In this document: in pieces, positions 1 to 8,816 of the stretch
How the letters are laid out: the number at the start of each line of letters is the position of its first letter
Numbering within the stretch: position 1 is the first letter of the stretch
Assembly: GCA_005883575.1 (NCBI GenBank)
Contig: VBFH01000030.1
Location: 1 to 64,000, forward strand
From: Chloroflexota bacterium
Lineage (GTDB): Bacteria; Chloroflexota; Dormibacteria; Dormibacterales; Dormibacteraceae
Reading direction: 5' to 3'
DNA length: 64,000 nt
Notes under the pieces: model-generated
What the model saw: only the letters and a program-made list of their open reading frames with translations
What the model was told of the DNA's origin: nothing
The model's database searches: none
Program-made: the position numbers and the translations under genes

Positions 1-1
1 C

Positions 2-91
2 GACCCGTGGGAGCAAAACGCGATGCACGTGCCGTTCTCGGGTGACTGGTTCACACGCGGCCCGATCTACGAAGCGATCGCGTTTATCTGA
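2..91 (+). CDS. 3' end of an unrecognised protein (partial)
   Basis: The second reading frame is open from the window edge to a TGA and gives a protein-like tail of 29 residues ending GPIYEAIAFI. The other two forward frames are less protein-like. The start lies outside the window, too little remains to name a family, and no function is proposed. It reads in the same direction as the methyltransferase at 639. The roughly 120 bases after its stop hold no gene I can support. Confidence 0.45.
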   Translation, partial: DPWEQNAMHVPFSGDWFTRGPIYEAIAFI

Positions 92-210
92 CTTGGTTGA
101 GCACGTTGTTCGCCAAACGCGCCGAAAACCAAGACGCAATGCGCGCGACTTGATGCAAACGAGCCGAATCGGGGATGCCGACGATGCGGGACGTTGAGAC
201 GGCCTGGCCT

Positions 211-484
211 CTACGTTCGCTCGATCTCGATCTCGGCCGCGTCCCCGACGTTCAGGCCGGCCGAGTCGAGCAGCTTCTTGCTGACGCTCAAGCGAGGACC
301 CGCCACCTGCCGGCATGGTGTTGGAGACGAAATCCACCCCGTTGATGGCGCCTTTTACGCGCAGCTGTCTGAGGCCGCCCAGCGCTGTCGCGACATCCTG
401 CGGAACGTCGACGACCGCCAGGCCGGAGGCACGCTCGGGTCGGAAGTAGCGCACCTTGCCGCGGAACCGCTTGCGAGCGGGCAT
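211..484 (-). pseudogene. DUF1905-like small protein, frameshifted
   Basis: Read on the minus strand from the ATG at 484, the first part encodes RFRGKVRYFRPERASGLAVV and then KGAINGVDFVSNTMPAGGG, which fits the small beta-barrel DUF1905 family. After the glycine run the frame is lost. The expected C-terminal half (LSVSKKLLDSAGLNVGDAAE, ending IEIERT and a stop) continues in a neighbouring frame. The break is one surplus base in a G/C-rich run near position 300-306. With the shift repaired the product would be about 90 residues. It may be a true pseudogene or a sequencing/assembly error. The ORF-track entries here are shadows of it. Confidence 0.6.
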
Positions 485-493
485 CGAGCTGGA

Positions 494-507
494 GGAGAGG
501 GAGAGAT
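494..507. repeat. 14-nt direct copy of the tRNA-Ser 3' end (possible att remnant)
   Basis: GGAGAGGGAGAGAT here is identical to positions 2400-2413, the acceptor and start of the T arm of tRNA-Ser read on the plus strand. The two copies bracket about 1.9 kb holding a methyltransferase and a broken DUF559 gene. Elements that integrate into tRNA genes leave this arrangement. The match is purine-rich and short and no integrase is present, so chance cannot be excluded. Confidence 0.3.
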
Positions 508-624
508 CTGTCTCCTCTCAACATCTTGCGCGACCTGCTGATTCTCTCGCTGCGTGCTGCTCCCGTTTGGGCCTCTCGAAACCCATCGGAACTGCGCCCA
601 GGGAACTGACTCGGCCACCACTTC

Positions 625-630
625 GTACTG
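625..630 (+). promoter_or_regulatory. Candidate -10 box for a near-leaderless methyltransferase mRNA
   Basis: TACTGT ends 8 bases before the GTG chosen for the methyltransferase. A transcription start 6-8 bases downstream would fall on or next to the start codon, and no Shine-Dalgarno sequence is visible. No convincing -35 box is seen. Confidence 0.3.
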
Positions 631-638
631 TTGTCCGC

Positions 639-1367
639 GTGGCTGATCCCATATTCGAGCACCCGCGGCTGGCCGCCATCTATGACGCGCTCGACTCCGA
701 TCGGAGCGACCTCGATGTGTACGTCGCCATTGCGGAGGAGCTCGGTGCGCGTCGCGTGCTGGACGTCGGATGCGGAACAGGCACGTTCGCACAGCTTCTC
801 GCCGATCGCGGCCTTGAGGTAACGGGCGTTGACCCGGCTCGGGCCTCGCTCGACGTTGCGCGAGCCAAGCCGGGCAGCGAGCGTGTGCGATGGATCTGCG
901 GCGATGCGAAAGCCCTGCCCGCCATGCAGGTCGACCTAGCCACCATGACCGGCAACGTCGCCCAAGCGATCGTTGAGCCATCGGATTGGGAGGGCACGTT
1001 GCGTGGGGTCTATGACGCGTTGCGGCCTGGCGGGCATCTCGTGTTCGAGACGCGCGATCCGGCAAAACGGGCGTGGCGGGACTGGAATCCCGCGGCGTCG
1101 CACAAGATCACCGAGATCGAGGGTGTTGGCGCGGTCGAGAGCTGGGTAGACGTGGTCGAGGTCATCGGTCCGCTGGTGACGTTCCGTTGGGTGGTGGTGT
1201 TCGCTTCGGACGAGCAGCTAATGGCGTCGGACTCGACGCTACGTTTTCGGGAGCGTGACGAGATCGAGACGGCGCTGGTCGCTCATGGATATGCGGTCAA
1301 AGAAGTCCGCGGTGCGCCAGATCGGCCCGGACGAGAGTTCGTGTTCTTCGCGCAGCGCCCAGGGTGA
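639..1367 (+). CDS. Class I SAM-dependent methyltransferase
   Basis: The 242-residue product has a Rossmann-fold methyltransferase core. Motif I is VLDVGCGTGTFAQLL at about residues 40-54, followed by the acidic end of beta 2 in VTGVDPA and a post-core LRPGGHLVFETRDP strand. The substrate cannot be inferred; small-molecule methyltransferases of this subgroup are common. The ORF track begins at 456, but the first 61 residues look non-coding and overlap the DUF1905 remnant. The GTG at 639 gives the usual start ADPIFEHPRLAAIYDAL and has a -10-like TACTGT just upstream. It lies in the block between the two tRNA-Ser end repeats. Confidence 0.8.
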   Translation: MADPIFEHPRLAAIYDALDSDRSDLDVYVAIAEELGARRVLDVGCGTGTFAQLLADRGLEVTGVDPARASLDVARAKPGSERVRWICGDAKALPAMQVDLATMTGNVAQAIVEPSDWEGTLRGVYDALRPGGHLVFETRDPAKRAWRDWNPAASHKITEIEGVGAVESWVDVVEVIGPLVTFRWVVVFASDEQLMASDSTLRFRERDEIETALVAHGYAVKEVRGAPDRPGREFVFFAQRPG

Positions 1368-1487
1368 GGGGCCGGGCCATCGTGAAGGCAGATAGCGCCT
1401 GGCGTCGGTTGAAGGCGGTGGCCGGACAATTCGAGATTCTTAACCGGTTGGATTGGCTGCACCGCTCTTCTGCTGCGTGCTGCCGGC

Positions 1488-2397
1488 ATGGCCAGGACTC
1501 CACGCGTTCCCTCGCAATTGACGAAGCGACCTTTTTCTCTTGAAGAGGCGCGCGCTGCTGGGCTCACTCGGAGCTCCCTGAGGGCGAACGCCTGGAAGCA
1601 TCTCGGGCGGGGCCTCTATTGTTGGAGAGGCCTACGAGAGGATCCATGGCTGTCGCTATCGGCGTGGCAGCACGCTCTCCCAGCACCGATCGTCTTCGCC
1701 GGCGCGACCGCGGCCTGGCTGCTCGGTCTCGACCTCGATCCGATCAACCCGGTCGACATAGTGATACCTCCTCGCTCAGGCATACGGTCCCGAACGGTCT
1801 GCGCGCAAGGCACTCCGAACTGACGCCCAGGAGACAATCGTCATTCGGGGCTTGCGCGCAACGGCGCTCAATCGGACACTCGCCGACCTGTGCCGGCGGC
1901 GACCGGAGGTGAAGGCGCTTGTCGCGATCGACATGGCGCTGCATCGCGGCCTCACTGATGGAACCGCGCTTCCGTGTGCCGGGACACGCCGATTGCGCGC
2001 CCTGGCGGCTCTGGCCGCGCCCGCCGAATCGCCAATGGAAACCCGACTTCGGTGGCTCCTGATCGATGCCGGGCTTTCGCGCCCTGAGGTTCAGAAGGAT
2101 CTGCGTGACGGCGATGGTCGATTCGTGGGTAGGGCCGACCTCTACTATCCGGCGGCGCGGCTCGTCATCGAGTACGACGGCGGCAACCATCGCGACCGCC
2201 TCGTCGAGGACAATCGCCGCCAGAACCTACTTGTCAACGCTGGATTTCGGCTGCTGCGGTTCACCGCCGCAGACATCTACCACCGTCCGGACGTTGTGGT
2301 TGCGCAGGTGCGGCAGGTGCAAAACGGGCGGAATCCCTCGCGGGAAGTGCGCGGTTTGCGCAAAACGCGCGGAATTCATCGGAGGAACGCGGGATGA
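1488..2397 (+). pseudogene. DUF559-type nuclease with AbiEi-like N-terminal half, split by two frameshifts
   Basis: The ORF at 1488 encodes the N-terminal half, in the style of AbiEi-antitoxin/DUF559 fusion proteins. The coding then continues in a second frame (GLRARHSELTP, about 1795-1826) and a third (VIRGLRATALNRTLADLCRR), ending with the Vsr-like nuclease domain: ADLYYPAARLVIEYDG, then a QNLLVNAGFRLLRF segment. Two single-base losses within about 40 bases explain the frame changes. Intact, the protein would be about 300 residues. Its stop is one base before the 3' end of tRNA-Ser. Either the gene is decaying or this stretch was poorly assembled. Enzymatic activity is unproven for most DUF559 proteins. 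Confidence 0.7.
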
Positions 2398-2398
2398 G

Positions 2399-2486
2399 CG
2401 GAGAGGGAGAGATTCGAACTCTCGATGGGCCAGTGACCCATAACGGTTTTCGAGACCGCCGCCTTCAACCACTCGGCCACCTCTCC
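2399..2486 (-). tRNA. tRNA-Ser (anticodon CGA)
   Basis: On the minus strand the 88-nt sequence folds as a class II tRNA. The acceptor is GGAGAGG/CCTCTCC with discriminator G, the D arm follows GTGGCCGAGTGG, the anticodon loop is CTCGAAA (anticodon CGA, reading UCG), the variable arm is long, and the T loop is TTCGAAT. CCA is not encoded. Its 3' end is nearly contiguous with the broken DUF559 gene, and a copy of its 3' end lies at 494. Confidence 0.95.
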
Positions 2487-2506
2487 TGAGAAGCGGTGCT
2501 CAATGG

Positions 2507-2582
2507 CGGTCCCGACCGGATTCGAACCGGCGTTCTCGGCCTTGACAGGGCCGCGTGTTTGGCCAGGCTACACCACGGGACC
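2507..2582 (-). tRNA. tRNA-Asp (anticodon GTC)
   Basis: The 76-nt minus-strand cloverleaf has acceptor GGTCCCG/CGGGACC with discriminator G, a D arm after TGGTGTAGCCTGG, anticodon loop CTGTCAA (GTC) and T arm GCCGGTTCGAATCCGGT. It lies 20 bases upstream of tRNA-Ser and the two are probably co-transcribed. CCA is not encoded. Confidence 0.95.
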
Positions 2583-2671
2583 GGCAGCGGCTAAGTCTAC
2601 CAACGGCCTGGATCCCACCCAGTCCGAATCCCCCTCCCGCTGAATAGGGAGGACTGTCGAGACCCCAAACC

Positions 2672-2677
2672 TATAAT
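2672..2677 (+). promoter_or_regulatory. Consensus -10 box (TATAAT) for the CNB-ATPase gene
   Basis: A perfect TATAAT lies 10 bases before the GTG at 2688. Transcription starting 6-7 bases beyond it would leave a leader of about 3 bases or none. No ribosome binding site is visible. A clear -35 hexamer is not recognised. Confidence 0.5.
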
Positions 2678-2687
2678 TCCCTCCGGC

Positions 2688-3965
2688 GTGAGCGACAACG
2701 ACCGCCCAACCTCCGGCTCTCCGGATGAACTTCGGAGGCGTTTCCAGATCCTCGAGCGGGTGGCGATCTTCTTCACCCTCCCGGACAACGTCCTCCATGC
2801 CCTGGCCCGCCGCCTGGCCCCGGCTTCCGCCGCCCGCGGCTCGGTCATCGTCCACCAGGGCGACCCCGGCGACACGATGTTCATCGTCGAGTCGGGCCGC
2901 TGCGAGGTCTACGTCGAGGAGTCGCCCGGCCACACGATCACGATCGCCCTCATGGGCCCCGACGACTTCTTCGGCGAGATGGCCCTGATCTCCGAAGAGA
3001 CCCGAACCGCCAGCGTCCGCGCCCTCGAGGACTGCCGGCTTCTCACGCTCGACCGCAAGACCCTCTACGAAACCGTGCCGGCGGAGTCCGACGCCCTGAT
3101 CGAGCTGACCAAGCTCGTGGAGCAGCGCAAGGACACGCTGCCGAACCTGATCGCTCGCGCCCGCATGGTCGCGCCCGAGCAAGCCGCCTCGACGGTCGCC
3201 ATCTACTCGCCCAAGGGCGGCTCCGGCCGAACCACGATCGGGGTCAACCTCGCGGCCTCACTCGCCAGGCGCTTCCCGGGTGAGGTGCTGCTCGTCGACC
3301 TCGCATTGCCGTACAACCACGCCGCGCTGATCTCCTACCTGACGCCGACAGGATGTCTTGCGGCTGCCAGCCAGGTCCCGCCCCAGAACTTCGAGGAGGC
3401 GGTGCTGGGCGCCATCCTTCACCACCCCGGGGGAATGATGCTGCTGCCCGGAGTGCTGCGCGCCGAGCAGGCCGACCTGATCTCTGTCGACCTGGTCAAC
3501 CGCGCGATGGGCATCCTGGTCAACGCCTTCCGCTACATCGTCTTCGACCTCGGAGTCGCCTTCACCGACATCGTGATCAGCGTGCTTGACCACTCGCAGC
3601 GTGTCCTTGTCATCGTGACGCCCGAGCTCTCGTCGTTGAAAGACGTCGGTGAGCTGCTCAACATCTTCACCAACGTCCTCAACATCGTTCCGGGCCGGGT
3701 GATCCTCGCCCTCAACAACAAGGTGCCAAAGTCGGTCGTGAGCAAGGAAGACGTGGTCCGAACGCTCAAGCAGGACCTGGCGATCGAGATCGGCTTCGAC
3801 GGCACGAAGCCCGACGAGGCGGCGGTCAAGGGCGAGATCCTGGTGCTGACCGACCCCAAAAGCGAGATCTCCCGCGGGGTCGAGGCGCTGGCGCAGCTGA
3901 TCGCCGGCTCGACCGCCGGCGAAGCCAAGTCTGAGAGGAAGGGATTCAAGCTCGGCCGAAAGTAG
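2688..3965 (+). CDS. Cyclic-nucleotide-binding domain fused to a CpaE/MinD-like ATPase
   Basis: The 425-residue protein has two modules. Residues about 20-145 form a cNMP-binding beta-roll (SVIVHQGDPGDTMFIVESGR, then DDFFGEMALISEETRTASVRA). Residues about 170-400 form a SIMIBI-class P-loop ATPase with deviant Walker A SPKGGSGRTTIGVNLA, an LLVDLAL Walker-B-like strand and FDLGVAFTD, as in CpaE and MinD. The final stretch is lysine/arginine rich. No pilus genes are adjacent, so the role is unknown; control of polar or septal localisation by a nucleotide signal would be one guess. The GTG start follows a TATAAT box by 10 bases. erpA begins 20 bases after its stop. Confidence 0.85.
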   Translation: MSDNDRPTSGSPDELRRRFQILERVAIFFTLPDNVLHALARRLAPASAARGSVIVHQGDPGDTMFIVESGRCEVYVEESPGHTITIALMGPDDFFGEMALISEETRTASVRALEDCRLLTLDRKTLYETVPAESDALIELTKLVEQRKDTLPNLIARARMVAPEQAASTVAIYSPKGGSGRTTIGVNLAASLARRFPGEVLLVDLALPYNHAALISYLTPTGCLAAASQVPPQNFEEAVLGAILHHPGGMMLLPGVLRAEQADLISVDLVNRAMGILVNAFRYIVFDLGVAFTDIVISVLDHSQRVLVIVTPELSSLKDVGELLNIFTNVLNIVPGRVILALNNKVPKSVVSKEDVVRTLKQDLAIEIGFDGTKPDEAAVKGEILVLTDPKSEISRGVEALAQLIAGSTAGEAKSERKGFKLGRK

Positions 3966-3972
3966 GCCGTGG

Positions 3973-3978
3973 TAGCAT
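3973..3978 (+). promoter_or_regulatory. Candidate -10 box for erpA (leaderless arrangement)
   Basis: TAGCAT fits the TANNNT pattern and ends 7 bases before the GTG of erpA, the spacing typical of leaderless transcripts. No -35 box is obvious. It lies between the ATPase stop and erpA, so erpA could also be read through from upstream. Confidence 0.3.
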
Positions 3979-3985
3979 CTCCATC

Positions 3986-4366
3986 GTGATCGAACAAGCT
4001 GTCGTCTCACTCACCCCCGAAGCCCAGTCCCGCCTCAAGGAGCTGCTCTCCAAGGAGGACAACCCGCAGCTCGCGCTCCGCATCTTCGTGAGCGGCGGCG
4101 GCTGCTCCGGCATGCAGTACGGCATGGCCTTTGACGACCAGCGCCGCGTCGACGACCTGATCGTCGAGCACGAGGGCGTCCAGATCATCGTGGACGACTT
4201 CAGCGTGTCGTACATCCGCGGCTCGGAGATCGACTACGTCGACAGCCTGATGGGCGCCGGCTTCACGGTGCACAACCCCAACGCCGTGCACTCGTGCTCG
4301 TGCGGGCACTCGTTCGACACCGGCGACGACGCGGGTGGCGCTCAGGCCTGCGGCTGCGGCCACTAG
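3986..4366 (+). CDS. erpA: A-type iron-sulfur cluster carrier/insertion protein (ErpA/HesB family)
   Basis: The 126-residue protein belongs to the HesB/IscA/ErpA family, which delivers Fe-S clusters to apo-enzymes. The three ligand cysteines are present: one in SGGGCSGMQYGM (near residue 39) and two in the CSCGHSF motif near the C-terminus. The tail carries an additional CGCGH not found in the minimal family. Start is the GTG at 3986, preceded by a TANNNT box instead of a Shine-Dalgarno site. No other isc or suf genes are in the window. Confidence 0.9.
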   Translation: MIEQAVVSLTPEAQSRLKELLSKEDNPQLALRIFVSGGGCSGMQYGMAFDDQRRVDDLIVEHEGVQIIVDDFSVSYIRGSEIDYVDSLMGAGFTVHNPNAVHSCSCGHSFDTGDDAGGAQACGCGH

Positions 4367-4859
4367 CAGACGACTTAGAGAGCTCGTCCTCCTAGCCCTG
4401 GGCGTGATCACGCCCATCGGCATACTGGCCGTCAACGCGTCCGCGTTCGTGATGGTCCATCTCACCGCCTTTCGGATCGGCATCGCCGCATGCGCCGTGG
4501 TCAGCGGCCTGGTCCTCAACGGTCTCACCGCGTGGTGGCTGCTACGACTCGTCAGCCGCCAGACACCGCCGCTGTACCGCGAGTACAGGATCTGGGCGAT
4601 CGGCGGCTCGGTGCTGATCGTCCTCCTTACCGCCGCCGCCGGCGGCTACCTCACCTACCTCGGTCTGCGCGACCCGCAGCGCCTTCCTGACGTGCTGTCG
4701 GTGGTGGTCGCCACAGTCATGATCCTTCTGCCCATAGGCATCACGGTCGCCGCTCGGCGCGTAGCCGGCATCGGGGGCATCATCCCCGTCGAGGAAGCGC
4801 CCGGAAAAGAAAGGACCCCCCGCCGCAGCGGGGGGCCCTCCGTCAGGACTCGGATCTAG
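4335..4859 (+). CDS. Hypothetical four-helix membrane protein
   Basis: About 174 residues with four hydrophobic segments: ELVLLALGVITPIGILAV, FRIGIAACAVVSGLVLNGL, WAIGGSVLIVLLTAAAG and VVVATVMILLPIGITVA. I do not recognise a family. The GTG at 4335 makes it overlap erpA by 32 bases; a GTG at 4404 inside the first helix is the next option, so the start is uncertain. Its last codons run through the groEL terminator hairpin, so this gene converges with groEL and the two 3' ends almost touch. Confidence 0.6.
   Translation: MALRPAAAATSRRLRELVLLALGVITPIGILAVNASAFVMVHLTAFRIGIAACAVVSGLVLNGLTAWWLLRLVSRQTPPLYREYRIWAIGGSVLIVLLTAAAGGYLTYLGLRDPQRLPDVLSVVVATVMILLPIGITVAARRVAGIGGIIPVEEAPGKERTPRRSGGPSVRTRI
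4803..4835 (-). terminator. Rho-independent terminator of groES-groEL
   Basis: On the minus strand, CCCCCCGC-TGCG-GCGGGGGG forms an 8-bp GC stem (4816-4835) followed by TCCTTTCTTTTCC, about 30 bases after the groEL stop. It also encodes the C-terminus of the convergent membrane protein. There is no T-tract on the plus strand, so it acts mainly for groEL. Confidence 0.75.
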
Positions 4860-4866
4860 GCCCGGG

Positions 4867-6501
<1,635 letters not shown>

Positions 6502-6523
6502 ATGCGTTCCCCCTTTTCTCTGG

Positions 6524-6826
6524 TTACTTCTTGCCGTTTGCGCCGACGACGGCGAGGACGTCCTTCTCGGAGACGATCAGGTACTCGATGTCGTCGATCT
6601 TGAACTCGTTGCCGGCGTACTTCGCGTAGAGCACCTTGTCGCCGACCTTGAGCTCCATCGGCACCTTGGTACCGTTGTCCAGGATCCTTCCGGTCCCCAC
6701 TGCCTCGACGATCCCCTCCTGGGGCTTTTCCTTGGCGGTGTCCGGAAGGACGATCCCGCTCTTGGTCTTCTCTTCCTTCTCGACCGGCTTGACCACTACG
6801 CGGTCGCCCAACGGTTTCAGGTTCAT
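6524..6826 (-). CDS. groS: Co-chaperonin GroES (10 kDa)
   Basis: The 100-residue lid protein of GroEL starts [20 protein letters not shown] and contains the mobile-loop segment [26 protein letters not shown] ribosome binding site precedes the ATG. First gene of the groESL operon, about 100 bases downstream of the DUF2007 gene, with two CIRCE-like operators in the gap. Confidence 0.98.
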   Translation of the reverse strand: MNLKPLGDRVVVKPVEKEEKTKSGIVLPDTAKEKPQEGIVEAVGTGRILDNGTKVPMELKVGDKVLYAKYAGNEFKIDDIEYLIVSEKDVLAVVGANGKK

Positions 6827-6852
6827 GTGCAGCCCTCCTCAGCTGATCTGAA

Positions 6853-6879
6853 TTAGCACTCTCCCAGCCCGAGCGCTTA
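6853..6879 (-). promoter_or_regulatory. CIRCE-like operator, proximal copy
   Basis: TTAGCACTC-N9-GAGCGCTTA matches the HrcA operator (TTAGCACTC-N9-GAGTGCTAA) with a perfect left arm and two mismatches in the right arm. It sits about 27 bases upstream of the groES start, where repressor binding would block initiation. The hrcA gene is not in the window. Confidence 0.7.
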
Positions 6880-6903
6880 GCACTCTGGCAGGTCGACTGC
6901 TAA
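6877..6903 (-). promoter_or_regulatory. CIRCE operator, distal copy overlapping the first
   Basis: TTAGCACTC-N9-GACTGCTAA has one mismatch to the HrcA consensus. It shares three bases with the proximal copy, so the two operators are in tandem. A further inverted pair TGCTAA-N10-TTAGCA (6898-6919) extends the pattern with an AT-rich spacer that may include promoter elements. Confidence 0.75.
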
Positions 6904-6930
6904 ATATTAATACTTAGCAGGGACGAGCCG

Positions 6931-7170
6931 CTAAACCTGCTCCTCGTCGGGCGGTATCGGGGCGTCCTGGGCCTGCTGGATGAGGCGGCGGGCGGTCTGA
7001 GCCTGATCGTCCGGAACCATCAGCCGCGCGGCGGTGAGATCGATTCCGACACCGTAGGCGTTGTCGCCGAACACCTCGACTCGAAGGCCTTCCGCCTCCA
7101 GGACCGCTGCAAGGAGCTCTGCCTGGAGTCTCTCGCCCTTGAACACGACGCTCCACCCCTTGACCCCCAC
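6931..7170 (-). CDS. DUF2007-family small protein
   Basis: The 79-residue product (WSVVFKGERLQAELLAAVLE, then EVFGDNAYGVGIDLTAARLM) matches the DUF2007 fold, a small alpha/beta domain sometimes called a putative signal-transducing protein. Its molecular role is not established. The GTG start lies 4 bases after the tsaD stop, which makes it the last gene of the sigma-thi-tsa run. groES follows across the CIRCE region. Confidence 0.75.
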   Translation of the reverse strand: MGVKGWSVVFKGERLQAELLAAVLEAEGLRVEVFGDNAYGVGIDLTAARLMVPDDQAQTARRLIQQAQDAPIPPDEEQV

Positions 7171-7174
7171 GGTC

Positions 7175-8149
7175 TCACCAGCTTAGGGATGGGTCGACTT
7201 TGGTGGGCTGACCGATCGTTTTGAATCCGGCCGCCGCGATCATGGCCGCGTTGTCGGTGCAGAGCTCGTGGGGCGGAATGGTCAGCCGTGCCCGATTGCC
7301 CACCACCTCGGCAGCCCGCTTGCGCAGGAGCGCGTTGGCCGCTACGCCGCCGCACACGACGACCTCCCTGGAGCCCTCGTGGTCGAGGACGGCGGCGAGC
7401 TTCTCGAGTAGCGACTCCACGACCGACTCCTCAAACGCCGCGGCGAGATCGGCGCGCGTCTGATCGTCCACCTCGCCGAGCCCGCGCAGGCGGTAGAGGA
7501 GGGCGGTCTTGAGGCCGCTGAAGCTGTACTCAAAGCCAGGGAGTGAGGGCCGGGGCAGTGATTGGGTGCGCGGATCGCCGGTGCGCGCGAGCCGATCCAG
7601 CGCGGGACCGCCGGGGTAACCGAGCCCGAGCATCCGCGCCGCTTTGTCGAAGGCTTCCCCGGCCGCGTCGTCGCGCGTCCGCCCGATCACCTCGAAGCGA
7701 CCATGCTCCGGCATCCGGACCAGGTCCGAGTGAGCGCCACTGACGACGAGCCCGAGCAGCGGCGGCTCGAGGTCGGGCTGGCTGAGCATCGCGGCGTAGA
7801 TGTGGCCCCACAGATGGTTGACGCCCGTGACCGGTTTCGACCAGGCGGCGGCCAACCCCTCCCCCACACCGACCCCGACCAAAAGGCAGCCGACGAGTCC
7901 CGGACCCCGCGTCACCGCGAGCAAATCGAGGTCGGCCGGCCTGACGCCGGCCTCCTCCATTGCCCCCTCCACGATGTGCGGAAGCCGCTCGAGGTGATCG
8001 CGAGCCGCGAGCTCGGGAACGACGCCGCCGAAGTCTCGGTGCAGGTCGAGCTGGGAGTGGATGATGTTGGCGAGCACCTTGCGCCCGTCCTCGACGACCG
8101 CGACCGAGGTTTCGTCGCAGCTGGTCTCGATCCCGAGCGTTAGTGACAA
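7175..8149 (-). CDS. tsaD: tRNA N6-threonylcarbamoyladenosine transferase TsaD
   Basis: TsaD is the ASKHA-fold catalytic subunit that transfers threonylcarbamoyl to A37 of ANN-decoding tRNAs. The sequence has GIETSCDETSVAVVEDG at the start, the metal-binding HLWGHIYAAML segment and GGVAANALLRKR. Starting at the TTG at 8149 gives 324 residues and the usual N-terminus SLTLGIETSC; a GGTGGGGGCG ribosome binding site precedes it. The track start (GTG 8191) lies inside a palindromic repeat and would add 14 low-complexity residues. Partners tsaB and tsaE are just upstream; tsaC is not in the window. Confidence 0.95.
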   Translation of the reverse strand: MSLTLGIETSCDETSVAVVEDGRKVLANIIHSQLDLHRDFGGVVPELAARDHLERLPHIVEGAMEEAGVRPADLDLLAVTRGPGLVGCLLVGVGVGEGLAAAWSKPVTGVNHLWGHIYAAMLSQPDLEPPLLGLVVSGAHSDLVRMPEHGRFEVIGRTRDDAAGEAFDKAARMLGLGYPGGPALDRLARTGDPRTQSLPRPSLPGFEYSFSGLKTALLYRLRGLGEVDDQTRADLAAAFEESVVESLLEKLAAVLDHEGSREVVVCGGVAANALLRKRAAEVVGNRARLTIPPHELCTDNAAMIAAAGFKTIGQPTKVDPSLSW

Positions 8150-8151
8150 CC

Positions 8152-8213
8152 GTTCGCCCCCACCCGGCCTTCGCGGTGCCGACCTCCCCACATGGTGGGG
8201 AGGTGAAGCTTCA
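8152..8213 (-). repeat. Palindromic repeat P1 in the rimI-tsaD gap
   Basis: On the minus strand, TTCACCTCCCCAC-CAT-GTGGGGAGGTCG forms a perfect 9-bp hairpin with a 3-nt loop (8183-8203), followed by a second conserved block CGGGTGGGGGCGA. The same two blocks in the same order occur in rpmC (51511-51565). It fills the whole gap and supplies the tsaD ribosome binding site. Confidence 0.7.
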
Positions 8214-8816
8214 CTACCCTTTCGTTAGGAGCTCTCGGCGCAGGCCGCGCACTTCCGAGTCGATCCTCCCCAGGTTGGCTTCAAACGCCTTCCGGAAGCG
8301 CGGCGACTGGATGGAGTCCGACCACATCACGATCGCGTCCTCGCCGTTGTCCGTGTAGTAGCCCTTTCGCCGGCCGATGACCTTGAACCCAAATGCCTCG
8401 TACATCTTCATCGCGTTGTCGTTGCTGGTCCGGACCTCGAGGGTCACCCATTTGGCGCCCATGTCATAGGCCGCCTGGACCAACCCGGCGAAGATGATGC
8501 GGCCGTAGCCTTGATGCTGGAGGTCGCGGCGGACGCCGATCGTCGTGATATGAGCCTCGTCGTACATGCGCCACATCCCGCCATAGCCGATGATGGTGGG
8601 GTCGAAGTCCACGATGCGGTAGCCGGACGGCCGCTCGACGGGGCCCTCCTGCCGCAGGACGACGTAGTGCGCGCTGGCGCGTGAGGCCAGTTCCCGGTAA
8701 TAGGCGTTCCGCGGCCACGGCGTGGCAAAGATCTCGCGCTCGATCTCCTGGACGGTGTTGACGTCCGCCTCGCGCATCAGCTCCAGTGCGAGCTGGTGCC
8801 TGATCTGAACCATCAA
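8214..8816 (-). CDS. rimI: GNAT N-acetyltransferase, RimI family
   Basis: The 200-residue GNAT protein is like RimI, which acetylates the N-terminal alanine of ribosomal protein S18. Features are EIEREIFATPWPRNAYYREL at the N-terminus, the acetyl-CoA loop RDLQHQGYGRIIF, and the C-terminal NDNAMKMYEAFGFKVIGRRK followed by YYTDNGEDAIVM. The start overlaps the tsaB stop, either TTG 8816 (TTGA) or ATG 8813. Placement between tsaB and tsaD is a common operon order. It is longer than minimal RimI, with a C-terminal extension. Confidence 0.9.
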   Translation of the reverse strand: MMVQIRHQLALELMREADVNTVQEIEREIFATPWPRNAYYRELASRASAHYVVLRQEGPVERPSGYRIVDFDPTIIGYGGMWRMYDEAHITTIGVRRDLQHQGYGRIIFAGLVQAAYDMGAKWVTLEVRTSNDNAMKMYEAFGFKVIGRRKGYYTDNGEDAIVMWSDSIQSPRFRKAFEANLGRIDSEVRGLRRELLTKG

